The notes under the pieces are model-generated. The model did no database searches and was not told the DNA's origin. It saw only the letters and a list, made by a program, of their open reading frames with translations. The position numbers and the translations under genes were made by a program. Positions 18,595 through 27,658 of a stretch of DNA of 64,000 nucleotides are shown here, piece by piece (the first letter of the stretch is position 1; each line of letters begins with the position of its first letter). This stretch comes from Streptomyces novaecaesareae. Its GTDB lineage: Bacteria; Actinomycetota; Actinomycetes; Streptomycetales; Streptomycetaceae. Where the stretch lies: positions 1 through 64,000 of the forward strand of contig NZ_JNWQ01000064.1 of NCBI RefSeq assembly GCF_000716875.1. Direction: 5' to 3'.

Positions 18595-18867
18595 CATGAT
18601 GATGTTCTCCGGCTTGTACTTCTTGCCCGGCTCACCAGTGGCCGGCGTGGTGGGTTCCACCACGGGGCCGGTCTCACCGCCGAAGACCTCGTTCTCGATC
18701 GCCGTCTTCTCGGCGTCGGTCGGAGCGGTGTACTCGGTCGGGTTCGAGGACGCGGTCACTGCGCCCTCGACAGCCTTGCCCGCCTCCACAGCGGCGGCCG
18801 GGGCATCGGTCTGCGCCGCGTTCTCGGGCGTCGACTGCACCGGGGTCTCGCTCTGGTCGTTGGCCAT
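18583..18867 (-). CDS. 94-residue acidic protein of unknown function, divergent from the SARP gene
   Basis: Not recognised. No Cys, no signal peptide, no membrane span. An Ala/Glu/Thr/Pro-rich body (MANDQSETPVQSTPENAAQT start) ends in a distinct basic/hydrophobic tail, GKKYKPENIIMGHP. AAAGG lies about 9 bases before the ATG. It is head-to-head with the SARP-type regulator (214-base shared promoter region), so it is a likely target or partner of that protein. The leader-plus-tail architecture could suit a peptide precursor, but no maturation enzyme is adjacent. Confidence 0.72.
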   Translation of the reverse strand: MANDQSETPVQSTPENAAQTDAPAAAVEAGKAVEGAVTASSNPTEYTAPTDAEKTAIENEVFGGETGPVVEPTTPATGEPGKKYKPENIIMGHP

Positions 18868-19081
18868 TGGGCGGCCGCCTTTCGGTCATCAATTGTGTTC
18901 AGCCCGGCCTCTGTGGCGCGGGCGCGCGGACAGTATCGTAGGGTTGATTAAATGTCCGATAAACATCGTGCGGCTTGCGGTGCCGTCCGGCAGAGTCGGG
19001 CGTCCGCCTAAGCTGAAGCACCACGGCGGACCGCCGAGCGCCCTTTCACGGAATCGACACCACAGGCCATCGGGGGACTTC
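18868..19081. promoter_or_regulatory. Divergent promoter region, 94-residue gene / SARP regulator
   Basis: AT-richer core at 18941-18968 with ATGT-N7-ACAT (18952-18966) containing GATAAACATC (18958-18967). A near-identical GATAAACGTC lies at 22180-22189 just past the regulator gene. These are candidates for autoregulatory sites. Confidence 0.45.
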
Positions 19082-22045
19082 ATGGAGTTTCGGGAGACGC
19101 CGCCGACCCCTGCGCTGCGCTTCCAAGTCCTCGGTCCGGTCCAGGCCTGGCTCGACGGCAGACCCCTTTCCTTGGGATCCCCCCAGCAACAGGCCGTTCT
19201 GACCACCCTCCTGCTGCATTCCGGACGTCCGGTCACCACGCAGGACCTGGTCGACGCGCTCTGGGGCGAGCGGCCCCCAGCGCAGGCCGTAGCCGCCCTG
19301 CGCACCTACGTCTCCCGCCTGCGCTCCGTCATCGAGCCCCGGCGTGAGGTCCGACGACCCGCCGAGCTGCTGGTCTCGGTCGCCGACGGCTACGCGCTGC
19401 GCATCCCGGGCGAGGCCCTCGACCTGACGGTCTTCGAGCGGCTCTCCGCCGAGGCCACGACCGCTCGGAGCGCAGGCGACAAGCACGAGGCGCACCGCCT
19501 GCTCACCCAGGCGCTCGACCTGTTCAGCGGCCGTCCGCTCACCGGGATCCCCGGCCCATACGCCGATGTCCAGCGGCTGCGGCTCGCCGAGCGCCAGGTG
19601 GCCGCCGCCGAGGAACGGTGCGCCGCCGCCCTCGACGTCGGCCTGCACGCCGAGGTCGTGGGCGAGCTCAACAGCCTGACTGCCGAACACCCGCTGCGCG
19701 AGCGCCTGCGCGAGCTGCTGATGCTGGCGCTGTACCGCTGCGGGCGCCAGGCCGAGGCGCTCGGCGTCTACACCGACACCCGCAAGCTGCTGATCGAGGA
19801 GCTCGGGGTCGAACCGGGTGCGGGTCTGTCCTCGATGCACACCCGCATCCTCGCGGCCGACCCGGCGCTCACACTTCCGGCCGCAGCCGCTCCCGCCGTC
19901 CGCGAGGACGGTCCGGCCACGCCGCCGGCCCCGGCCCAACTCCCCGCCGATGTCTCTGACTTCAGCGGACGCACCGAGCTGGTGAGCGACCTCTCGACAG
20001 TCCTGATGAACGCCACCGGCCAGGCCGTGGTGGTCACCTCGCTGGCCGGTATCGGCGGGGTCGGCAAGACGACCCTCGCGGTCCACGTCGCCCATCGCGT
20101 CCGCGCCGAGTTCCCCGACGGGCAGTTGTACGTCGACCTGCGCGGAGCCGGCGCCTCGCCCGCCGACCCGGTGGTCGTGCTGGGCGACTTTCTGCACGCA
20201 CTCGGTGTCACCGAGAACCCCGACTCGCTCGAACAACGCGCTGCGCTGTACCGCTCGCTGCTCGCCAACCGGCGGATGCTCATCCTGCTCGACAACGCAC
20301 GCGACGCCGACCAGATCCAGCCCCTCATCCCCGGTGTCTCCGGCTGCGCGGTCCTCGCCACCAGCCGCTCCCGGCTGGCCGGGATCCCCGGCGCCCAGCT
20401 GTTCGACGTCGAGGAACTGACCCCGGACGAGGCCCTGGCGCTGTTCGCGGCCATCGTCGGCGAGCACCGGGTCGCCGCTGAGCCGGAGGCGGCCATGAAG
20501 GTGGTCACCGCGTGCGGCTTCCTTCCGCTGGCCGTCCGCATCGCCGCCGCCCGGCTGGCCAGCCGCCCCCGCTGGAGCGTCTCCGACCTGGCCCGTCGGT
20601 TAGCGGACCAGCGCCGCCGGCTGGACGAGCTCCAGCTCGGCAACCTCGCCGTGGAGACCACCATCGGCCTCGGCTACGGACAGCTGTCCGAGCCCGAGGC
20701 CCGCGCCTTTCGACTCCTCGCCCTGATCGACTCCCCCGACATCCCGCTGACGGCCGCCGCGGCGCTGCTCGGCGTGGACGAGTACGCCGCCGAGGACCTC
20801 GCCGAGGCACTGGTCGAGGCGAACATGCTGGAGTGCTTCACTCCCGGCCGCTACCGCTACCACGACCTGCTCCGCCTCTACGCCCAGCGGCAGAACGAGC
20901 GGATCGGGGACACCGAGGATCAGGAGCGGGCGGTACTGCGACTGCTCGAACTGCTCATACCGACCGTACGCAACGCGGCCCAGGTCATCGAGCCGGACGA
21001 CGCCGAGCCTGAGCTGCTGACGACGCCCTCCGCGCCGGGGATCGATCTGCCGACCAGCGGCTCCGCTCAGGACTGGCTCCGGGCCGAGGGCGCCCTGTTG
21101 CTCAGCGCCATGTCGGCGGCAGCGAACGGGCCCCGCGCCTCACAGCACGCGGCGATCGACTTGCTGATCCTCCTGTACGGCCTCGGCCCGGACCCCACTC
21201 ACGGCCCCCAGGTCCGGCCGATCCTGGAGACCGTCGGCCGCGAGGCGGAAGGCCGCGACGACAGCGCCGCGCTCGCCCGGGTGCACTTCGCCCTCGGCGC
21301 TCTGCAAGCTGTCACCAGCGACTTCCAGGGCGCTGAGCACTCGCTGCGTCGTAGCCTCGACCACCAGTCACCGGACGACCCGTCCGTCCTGCTCCTGGCC
21401 ACCGCCAACACGCTGGGCGTGATCCTGAGCGTGGGCAACCGTCCGGCCGAGGCCCTGCCGGTCCTGGAGCAGGCCCGCGCCACCGGCCGGGCGGTCGGCA
21501 CGGCTATGGGCGAGGCCCGGATCGTCAGCAACATCGCCCGGGTGCAGCACCGCCTGGGCATGACCGAGACGGCGATCCGCTCCGCCGAGGACGGTGTCGC
21601 CGCCGCGCGGGCGTCCAAGAACGGCCCGCTGCTCGCCCAGACCCTCTACCAGCTGGGCGTGGTGCTCTCCGGCATCGAGGCCGTCCCGCACCTGCGGGAG
21701 GCGCACCGGCTCTACCAGTCCCAGCAGAACCCCCTCTGGGAGGGCTACACCCTGGCCCGCCTGGCTTCCGCGCTGATCGTCGCCGAGCAGCACGCCGACG
21801 CCGCGTCGGCGGCGGGCGAGTCGCTGGCGATCGCGCAGGAGCTGGACTCGGCCTACTGCCAGGGCCTGGCCAATGCCGCGCTCGGCGAGGCGCTACTGGT
21901 CCTCGCCCAGCCCGCGCGCGGCCTCGCGTGCCTCCAGGAGGCGCACGCGATCTTCACCCGGCTCGGTGTGCCAGAGGCCTCCCCCGTGGCGGACCTCATC
22001 TCCCGACAGCAGCACACCGAGCCCTTCCCTCCCCCCGCGCCGTAA
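19082..22045 (+). CDS. SARP/AfsR-type regulator: wHTH-BTAD-NB-ARC-TPR
   Basis: 987 residues. OmpR-like winged helix at about 12-100, bacterial transcriptional activator domain (BTAD) about 110-255, a Pro/Ala linker, then an NB-ARC STAND ATPase with Walker A GIGGVGKTT (323-331) and Walker B LILLDN (400-405). TPR-like repeats run from about 680 to the end. This is the AfsR architecture: ATP-controlled activators of antibiotic clusters or development. No biosynthetic cluster is attached here; a divergent pair of tiny genes and a methyltransferase flank it. Confidence 0.93.
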   Translation: MEFRETPPTPALRFQVLGPVQAWLDGRPLSLGSPQQQAVLTTLLLHSGRPVTTQDLVDALWGERPPAQAVAALRTYVSRLRSVIEPRREVRRPAELLVSVADGYALRIPGEALDLTVFERLSAEATTARSAGDKHEAHRLLTQALDLFSGRPLTGIPGPYADVQRLRLAERQVAAAEERCAAALDVGLHAEVVGELNSLTAEHPLRERLRELLMLALYRCGRQAEALGVYTDTRKLLIEELGVEPGAGLSSMHTRILAADPALTLPAAAAPAVREDGPATPPAPAQLPADVSDFSGRTELVSDLSTVLMNATGQAVVVTSLAGIGGVGKTTLAVHVAHRVRAEFPDGQLYVDLRGAGASPADPVVVLGDFLHALGVTENPDSLEQRAALYRSLLANRRMLILLDNARDADQIQPLIPGVSGCAVLATSRSRLAGIPGAQLFDVEELTPDEALALFAAIVGEHRVAAEPEAAMKVVTACGFLPLAVRIAAARLASRPRWSVSDLARRLADQRRRLDELQLGNLAVETTIGLGYGQLSEPEARAFRLLALIDSPDIPLTAAAALLGVDEYAAEDLAEALVEANMLECFTPGRYRYHDLLRLYAQRQNERIGDTEDQERAVLRLLELLIPTVRNAAQVIEPDDAEPELLTTPSAPGIDLPTSGSAQDWLRAEGALLLSAMSAAANGPRASQHAAIDLLILLYGLGPDPTHGPQVRPILETVGREAEGRDDSAALARVHFALGALQAVTSDFQGAEHSLRRSLDHQSPDDPSVLLLATANTLGVILSVGNRPAEALPVLEQARATGRAVGTAMGEARIVSNIARVQHRLGMTETAIRSAEDGVAAARASKNGPLLAQTLYQLGVVLSGIEAVPHLREAHRLYQSQQNPLWEGYTLARLASALIVAEQHADAASAAGESLAIAQELDSAYCQGLANAALGEALLVLAQPARGLACLQEAHAIFTRLGVPEASPVADLISRQQHTEPFPPPAP

Positions 22046-22126
22046 GGCCTCCGTTTTTCCCCCCACGGAGGGCCTCCCCCGATCTGCGCGTCGGCGCTCC
22101 CGCAGCCCCCCGGCTGCGGGAGCGCC
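22046..22126 (+). terminator. Two hairpins after the SARP-type gene
   Basis: The first hairpin, 22046-22054 with 22065-22074, starts at the base after the stop codon and has one bulged G. The second has a perfect 15-base stem, 22093-22107 with 22112-22126. Either can end transcription. Confidence 0.8.
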
Positions 22127-22530
22127 CTCAACGCTTCCCCGGCGCTGGACTCCACTGTGCACCGCACCGATTGACGTTTGATAAACGTCAGATTGTCAGC
22201 CTGCGGACCGGGAAAACCGCAGGTCGCCGGCGCCAACCCGGCGCGCCGTGCGGCGTGCGGGGCCCCGCGCACCACCCCGGCCCGCACCGTCGTGCTTCCG
22301 CGACCCCGGCCACAATGCCCCAAGCGCGACGAGTTGGCCGAAAAGGGACCCCATGGCGCAGTGATCACGCATATTCTCAGATGCCAGTACGCACACGAGT
22401 GTCTGCCGGAAACGCGTCGGGTGCAGTCCGTCGGTGTGGTACGGAGAGCGTGACACGCCGCCACCGGGCGCGGCCCACGGGGCCGCCGCGGAGCCGACCG
22501 GAGGCCACGGGTGGAAGGGTGCCTCTGAAC
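22127..22530. other. Long leader region before methyltransferase gene, with palindrome
   Basis: About 400 bases with no convincing gene. TGACGTTT-GAT-AAACGTCA (22172-22190) is a perfect spaced palindrome in an AT-rich patch and a likely regulator site. CCTGCGG/CCGCAGG (22200-22223) can form a hairpin. An AT-richer stretch at 22361-22385 (GTGATCACGCATATTCTCAG) could hold a promoter. Confidence 0.5.
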
Positions 22531-23295
22531 GTGACGACCGGACGGATATCCGACGCGTTCCCCGTCGGCGAGGACGCCGGGGACGACGAGCCCGAGGTAC
22601 GTCGGCGCCGGGCGGCCCGGGCCCTGCAGGCGGTCGCCTTCGACACCATCGGGGCCGGGTACGGCGAGGCCTTCCCCGCCAAGGACGGGCAGCTGGCCTG
22701 CGGCCGGCGGCTGCTCACCGGGCTCGAACCCGGCGCCCGGGTGCTGGACGTGGGCTGCGGCACCGGCGAGCCGACCGTCCGCCAGCTCGTCCGGGGCGGG
22801 CTGCGGGTGACCGCCGTGGACCTCTCGGACGTGATGCTCACGCTGGCCCGGCAGGCCGCCTTCCCCGGCGACTTTCCGCCGGTGTTCCATCGGATCGACC
22901 TGTACGATCTGGCCACCGAGCGCGCCGGCCAGGTCTGGAACGCCCCCGGGCTCGGGCCGGACGGCCGCGGCACCTTCGCCGCCGTCACCGCGTTCTTCTC
23001 GCTGATCCTGCTGCCGCAGGACGAGGTCCCGACCGTCCTCGGGAGGCTGCGCGAACTCCTGCGGCCGGGCGGACTGCTGGCGCTGGGTATGGTCGAGGCG
23101 GACCTGGATCACGTTCCGCTTCCGTTCCTTGGCAGAGAGCTGCGGATCAGTGGGTATCTGAGGGAGGATCTGGAGCGGGTCCTGGTCGAGGCCGGTTTCG
23201 CCGTCGAGGAGTGCTCGGGGCATCCGTACGCGCCGGCCAGTACCACGCTGCCGCCGGAGGAACAGCTGTTCCTGTGCTGTCGACGCGTCGGCTGA
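22531..23295 (+). CDS. Class I SAM-dependent methyltransferase
   Basis: About 254 residues. Motif I VLDVGCGTGEPTVRQL (about 71-86), acidic loop VTAVDLSDVMLTLARQ (about 93-108), and a later FAAVTAFFSLILLPQDEVP. The C-terminal part (ISGYLREDLERVLVEAGFAV) fits UbiE/type-11 methyltransferases. Acceptor unknown. GTG 22531 is used with GGAAGGGTG upstream; a GTG at 22519 is possible but too close to that site. The gap to the phosphatase gene is 81 bases, so a common transcript is possible. Confidence 0.85.
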   Translation: MTTGRISDAFPVGEDAGDDEPEVRRRRAARALQAVAFDTIGAGYGEAFPAKDGQLACGRRLLTGLEPGARVLDVGCGTGEPTVRQLVRGGLRVTAVDLSDVMLTLARQAAFPGDFPPVFHRIDLYDLATERAGQVWNAPGLGPDGRGTFAAVTAFFSLILLPQDEVPTVLGRLRELLRPGGLLALGMVEADLDHVPLPFLGRELRISGYLREDLERVLVEAGFAVEECSGHPYAPASTTLPPEEQLFLCCRRVG

Positions 23296-23376
23296 GGGAC
23301 ACCGACGAACCGGCCGGCACCACGGCCCCCGCAACAGAACAGCTCACCGACCACACCGAATCCAGGACAGGCAGCC

Positions 23377-25215
23377 GTGCGCGACCAGCTCAAGACCGAG
23401 GCGGAACAGCCGCCCGCCGTCCCGGGCCAGCGCCGCCAGGTCCCGGCCCGGGCGCAGGCTCCGTCGACCGCGCGGCCGGAGCGCGCCGACGTGGCGGACC
23501 GTCTCGCCTACCTCGACTCGGCGACCCGGCGGATCAACAGCGCCCTCGACCTGGCCGCGACGCTGCGCAACATCGGACGGGTGCTGGTCCCGACGCTGGC
23601 CGACGCCGCCGTGATCCACCTGCGCGACCCGCTGCCCAACGTCGAACGCGAGCCCGGCTTCCCGGAGGAGCTGCGGATCCACCACAGCACCGGCACCCGG
23701 ATCGGACGCCGCGGCCGCCCGGGCGGCTTCGACGACCGGCGCCGCTCCCGCTACGGCGCCCGGTCGACCGCCGACAGCGGCCCGGCCACCCCGGTCACCC
23801 GCGGCGGGGCGCTCGCGCACGCCCTGCTGAGCCGCCGCCCCGCCGAGGCGGCCGTCCTCGGCACCCCAGCCGCCGAGCGCACCGAGGTGCTGCTGCGCGA
23901 GCTGTACGGCACCCGCGGGGTGGCCCGGCTGGCCCCCGGCACCTCCGTCCTCGCCCTGCCGCTGCGCGGCCGCAAGGCCGTCCTCGGGCTGCTGGTGCTG
24001 ATCCGCCGCCCTCCCGAACGCACCGGCCGCCCGGTCTTCGACGCCGCGGACACCGCGACCGCCGCGCACCTCGCCACCCAGGCCGGGCTGGCCGTGGACA
24101 CCGCCCTCCGGTACGCCCGCGAGTGGGAGATAGCCAACGAACTCCAGCGCAGCATGCTGCCGTTGCGCCTCCCCCAGCCGCACGGCGTCCGGCTCGCCCA
24201 GCGCTACCTGCCGGGCGAGCGCGGCGCACAGGTCGGCGGCGACTGGTACGACGCCGTCCCGCTGCCCGGCAACCGGGTCGCCCTGATCGTCGGCGACGTG
24301 ATGGGCCACTCGCTCACCTCGGCCGCCATCATGGGCCAACTGCGCACCAGCGCCCAGACCTTGGCCGCCCTCGACCTGCCGCCGCACGAGGTGCTCTACC
24401 ACCTGGACGAGCAGGCCCAGCGGCTCGGCCGCGAACAGCACCTGGCCACCTGCGTGTACGCGGTCTACGACCCGATCGCCAACCGGGTGGTACTGGCCAA
24501 CGCCGGGCACGTCCCGCCGGTGCTGGTCGGCCCGGACGGGACGGCCGAGCTGGTGGAGCTGGACTCCGGGGCACCGATCGGGGTCGGCGGGGTGGACTTC
24601 AACTCGGTGGAGCTGCCCGCGCCGCCCGGCTCGGCGCTGCTGCTGTTCACCGACGGCCTGGTGGAGACCCGCAGCCGCCCGATCAGCGACGGCCTCGAAG
24701 TGCTGCGCACCCGGATCGCCGCCGCCCGCTGGCAGTCCCCCGAGCAGCTGTGCCAGGAGGCGCTGCGGATCCTGCCGCCCGGCGACCGCGGCGACGACAT
24801 CGCCCTGCTCGGCGCCTGCTTCGACGGCATCCCGGCAGGGGACGTCGCGCACTGGTACCTGCAGCCGCGCAACGAGACGCCGGGCCGGGCCCGCCGGCTG
24901 ACGGCGCACACGCTGCGCCGGTGGGGGCTGGACGAGCTCAGCGAGGCCACCGAGCTGATGGTCAGCGAGCTGGTGACCAACGCCGTCCAGCACGCGACCC
25001 GGCCGGTCACCCTCAGCCTGGTGCGCACGACCCGGCTGCGCTGCGAGGTCGGCGACGACAGCCCGCTGCTGCCGCGCCCGCGCCGTACCGGGCCGGAGGA
25101 CGAACGCGGGCGCGGGCTGCAGATAGTGGCCCGGTGCGCGGACCGCTGGGGAGCGACCCGGCTGGGCACCGGGAAGGTGGTCTGGTTCGAGCAGCGGCTG
25201 CCCGCCGGGAGCTGA
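23377..25215 (+). CDS. SpoIIE-type PP2C phosphatase with GAF and anti-sigma-like kinase domains
   Basis: 612 residues. N-terminal region and GAF-like domain (about 35-245); PP2C/SpoIIE domain about 250-480 with GGDWYDAVPL and VGDVMGHS metal motifs and DGLVETRS; C-terminal HATPase (about 490-612) with SELVTNAVQHA and GRGLQIV. This is the common streptomycete RsbU-RsbW fusion, predicted to dephosphorylate an anti-sigma antagonist and phosphorylate or bind its partners. Starts at GTG 23377. No sigma or antagonist gene is adjacent. Confidence 0.92.
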   Translation: MRDQLKTEAEQPPAVPGQRRQVPARAQAPSTARPERADVADRLAYLDSATRRINSALDLAATLRNIGRVLVPTLADAAVIHLRDPLPNVEREPGFPEELRIHHSTGTRIGRRGRPGGFDDRRRSRYGARSTADSGPATPVTRGGALAHALLSRRPAEAAVLGTPAAERTEVLLRELYGTRGVARLAPGTSVLALPLRGRKAVLGLLVLIRRPPERTGRPVFDAADTATAAHLATQAGLAVDTALRYAREWEIANELQRSMLPLRLPQPHGVRLAQRYLPGERGAQVGGDWYDAVPLPGNRVALIVGDVMGHSLTSAAIMGQLRTSAQTLAALDLPPHEVLYHLDEQAQRLGREQHLATCVYAVYDPIANRVVLANAGHVPPVLVGPDGTAELVELDSGAPIGVGGVDFNSVELPAPPGSALLLFTDGLVETRSRPISDGLEVLRTRIAAARWQSPEQLCQEALRILPPGDRGDDIALLGACFDGIPAGDVAHWYLQPRNETPGRARRLTAHTLRRWGLDELSEATELMVSELVTNAVQHATRPVTLSLVRTTRLRCEVGDDSPLLPRPRRTGPEDERGRGLQIVARCADRWGATRLGTGKVVWFEQRLPAGS

Positions 25216-25292
25216 GCGGGCGCCGGCGGGAGCTGAACGGGCTCCTGCTGGAGCTGTGCGGGTGCCTGCGAAACTGAGCGGGCGCCCGGCGG
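25209..25292. repeat. 21-base tandem repeat across the phosphatase stop codon
   Basis: Four degenerate 21-base units at 25209, 25230, 25251 and 25272, each beginning GAGCTGA or a variant. Unit length is a multiple of three, so the TGA of unit 2 is an in-frame second stop. Confidence 0.82.
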
Positions 25293-25314
25293 AAGGGTTC
25301 CACCGGACGCCCGC
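25278..25314 (-). terminator. Terminator downstream of the MMPL transporter gene
   Basis: GCGGGCGCCCGG (25278-25289) pairs with CCGGACGCCCGC (25303-25314), one mismatch, 9 bases beyond the stop. Confidence 0.6.
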
Positions 25315-25322
25315 ACGGGGTG

Positions 25323-27506
25323 TCAGACCCCGACCGGCTCCTTCGCGGGCTCCTCCGCCAGCCGCGCGATCAGCTGCTCGCCCTCCATGTCCACCTTGGG
25401 CACGACCTTCTCCAGCGGCTTCGGGAACCACCAGGCCGCCTTGCCGAACAGCGCCATCGCGGCCGGCACCAGTGCCATCCGCACCACGAAGGCGTCCACC
25501 AGCACGCCCACCGCGAGGGCGAAGCCGATCGGCTGGACGATCGGGTCGTGGCCGAAGACGAAGGCGCCGAACACCGAGACCATGATCAGCGCGGCCGCCG
25601 TCACCACCCGGGCGCCGCCCTTGACCCCGCCGACGACCGCCTCGCGCGGCGCCTTGCCGTGGACGTACTGCTCCTTCATCCCGGAGACCAGGAACAGCTC
25701 GTAGTCCATCGCCAGCCCGAACAGCACCCCGATCAGCAGGATCGGCACGAAGCTGACCACCGGGCCGACCTTCGGAACGTCGATCAGGCCGTCCAGCCAG
25801 CCCCACTGGTAGACCGCGACCACCGCGCCGAGCGAGGCCCCGATGCTGAGCAGGAAGCCCAGCACCGCCTTGAGCGGCACCAGCACCGAGCGGAAGGCCA
25901 GCGCGAGCAGCACCAGCGCGATGCCGACGATCACCGCGACGAACGGCGGCAGGGCCTGGCCGAGCTTGGTGGAGACGTCGATGTTGGCGGCCGTGGTGCC
26001 GGTGACGGCGATGTCGGCGCCGGTGGCCGACTTCAACTCGGCGCGCCGGTCGCGGATCTCGTTGACCAGCGTCCTGGTGTCCGGGTGGTCCGGGCCGGTC
26101 TGCGGGATGACGGGCACCAGGGCCGTCCGGCCGTCCTCGTCGAGCTGCGGCGGCAGCAGTGTCCGGACGCCCTTCAGGGTCTGCAGCTCGCCCGCCACGG
26201 CCTGTACCGCCTGCTCGGGCCGCGGCGCGCCGTGGGCGTCCACGACGACCACCAGCGGCGCGTTGAAGCCCGGCCCGAAACCGTCGCTGACCAGGTCGTA
26301 CGCCTTGCGCGCGTCCGTCCCGACGGCCTGCGAGCCGCCGCCCGGCAGGCCGAGGTCCAGGCTCGCCGCGGGCACCGCCAGGGTGCCCAGCCCGGCCAGG
26401 CCGATGAGCAGGACGGGCAGCGGGCGGCGGACCACGAAGCGCGCCCAGCGCTCACCCATGGTGGTCCTGCCGTTGGTGCGCAGCGCCCGCTTCCAGACCG
26501 GCAGCCGGTCGATGGCGCGGCCGACGAAGCCCAGCACCGCGGGCAGCAGCGTGATCGCGACCAGGACGGCCACCACGACGGCGCCGGAGGCGGCCAGGCC
26601 CATCACCGTGAGGAACGGGACGCCCGCGACGGCGAGCCCGGCGAGCGCGACGACCACGGTCAGGCCGGCGAAGACGACGGCGCTGCCGGCGGTCGCGGTG
26701 GCACGGGCGGCGGCCTCCTCCGGTTCCAGGCCCTCGTCGAGGTGGCGGCGGTGGCGGAACAGGATGAACAGCGCGTAGTCGATGCCGACCGCGAGGCCGA
26801 CCATCAGGGCCAGCACCGGCGCGGTGGTGATGATCTGGAAGGAGCCGGTGAGCGCCAGCAGTCCGGCCATCGACACCCCGACGCCGACCAGCGCGGTGAG
26901 CAGCGGCAGCCCGGCCGCGACCAGCGTGCCCAGGGTGATCACCAGCACCACCCCGGCCACCAGCAGGCCGATCGACTCGGAACCGCCTTCGATCTGGGCG
27001 AGCTTGTTGTAGGCGTCGCCGCCGAAGGCCACGTCCAGCCCGGCCGCGCGGGCAGGTTCGGCGGCCGCCCTGACCGCGTCGCGCTGCTGGTCGGTGATGT
27101 CGGCGAGCTTGTGGTCGAAGGAGACCAGGGCGATCGCGATCCGATGGTCCGGCGAGACCGCGCCGGTGGCGTACGGGTCGGGGACCGCGGCCACGCCGGG
27201 GACGTGGGCGATCCGGCCGACGGACTCGCCGACCGCCTTGGCCGCCTCGGGTGAGGCGATGCCGCCGGGGCCCCCGGCGGCGAAGACGACCTGGGCGGAG
27301 CCGTGGCCCTGGGCCGGGAAGGTGTCCTTGATCCGGTCCAGGGTCGCCTGCGCCTCGGTGCCGGGCACCTTGAACTCGTCGCTGGTCTTGCCGGCGAAGG
27401 CGCCCGCGGCCCCGCCGATCGCGATCAGCACGGCGATCCAGACGGCCAGCACGGCGCGGCGTCGCCGGAAGCAGAAGCGGCCCAGTCGGTACAGGTACGT
27501 GGCCAT
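25323..27506 (-). CDS. MMPL/RND-family membrane transporter
   Basis: 727 residues with the MmpL layout: TM1 (RRAVLAVWIAVLIAIGGAAG, 18-37), an extracytoplasmic domain, TM2-6 with GIDYALFILFRHR, then a second half repeating the pattern with GLAMDYELFLVSGMKEQYVHG. Proton-driven exporters of this family move lipids or drugs; streptomycete members often export their local regulator's ligand. Start ATG 27506, with GAGGGACCG upstream. Divergent from a TetR gene with an operator between. Confidence 0.92.
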   Translation of the reverse strand: MATYLYRLGRFCFRRRRAVLAVWIAVLIAIGGAAGAFAGKTSDEFKVPGTEAQATLDRIKDTFPAQGHGSAQVVFAAGGPGGIASPEAAKAVGESVGRIAHVPGVAAVPDPYATGAVSPDHRIAIALVSFDHKLADITDQQRDAVRAAAEPARAAGLDVAFGGDAYNKLAQIEGGSESIGLLVAGVVLVITLGTLVAAGLPLLTALVGVGVSMAGLLALTGSFQIITTAPVLALMVGLAVGIDYALFILFRHRRHLDEGLEPEEAAARATATAGSAVVFAGLTVVVALAGLAVAGVPFLTVMGLAASGAVVVAVLVAITLLPAVLGFVGRAIDRLPVWKRALRTNGRTTMGERWARFVVRRPLPVLLIGLAGLGTLAVPAASLDLGLPGGGSQAVGTDARKAYDLVSDGFGPGFNAPLVVVVDAHGAPRPEQAVQAVAGELQTLKGVRTLLPPQLDEDGRTALVPVIPQTGPDHPDTRTLVNEIRDRRAELKSATGADIAVTGTTAANIDVSTKLGQALPPFVAVIVGIALVLLALAFRSVLVPLKAVLGFLLSIGASLGAVVAVYQWGWLDGLIDVPKVGPVVSFVPILLIGVLFGLAMDYELFLVSGMKEQYVHGKAPREAVVGGVKGGARVVTAAALIMVSVFGAFVFGHDPIVQPIGFALAVGVLVDAFVVRMALVPAAMALFGKAAWWFPKPLEKVVPKVDMEGEQLIARLAEEPAKEPVGV

Positions 27507-27557
27507 GGGCGGTCCCTCGGGGTCGGTCAGGGGCAGGTCTCGATCCACCGTACGCTC

Positions 27558-27579
27558 AAGTTTGTCGGGTGACAAAGTT
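27558..27579. promoter_or_regulatory. Candidate TetR operator
   Basis: Inverted repeat AAGTTTGTC-GGGT-GACAAAGTT (one mismatch per 9-base arm) 52 bases before the transporter start and 80 before the regulator. Just beyond it lie three 14-base direct repeats (AATCGACCAACCAA type, 27589-27620). Confidence 0.72.
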
Positions 27580-27658
27580 GGCCGACCGAATCGACCAACC
27601 AAATCGACCGACCAGATCGCTCGACACAGTTCCCCGACCGTGGCGATACCCTGGCTGA

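Noticed and set aside
22190..22260. tRNA-like stretch: hairpin CCTGCGG/CCGCAGG followed by a 5-base stem with 7-base loop
   Set aside because: The anticodon-like loop is too long, the T-loop lacks TTCRA, and no acceptor or D arm can be found.
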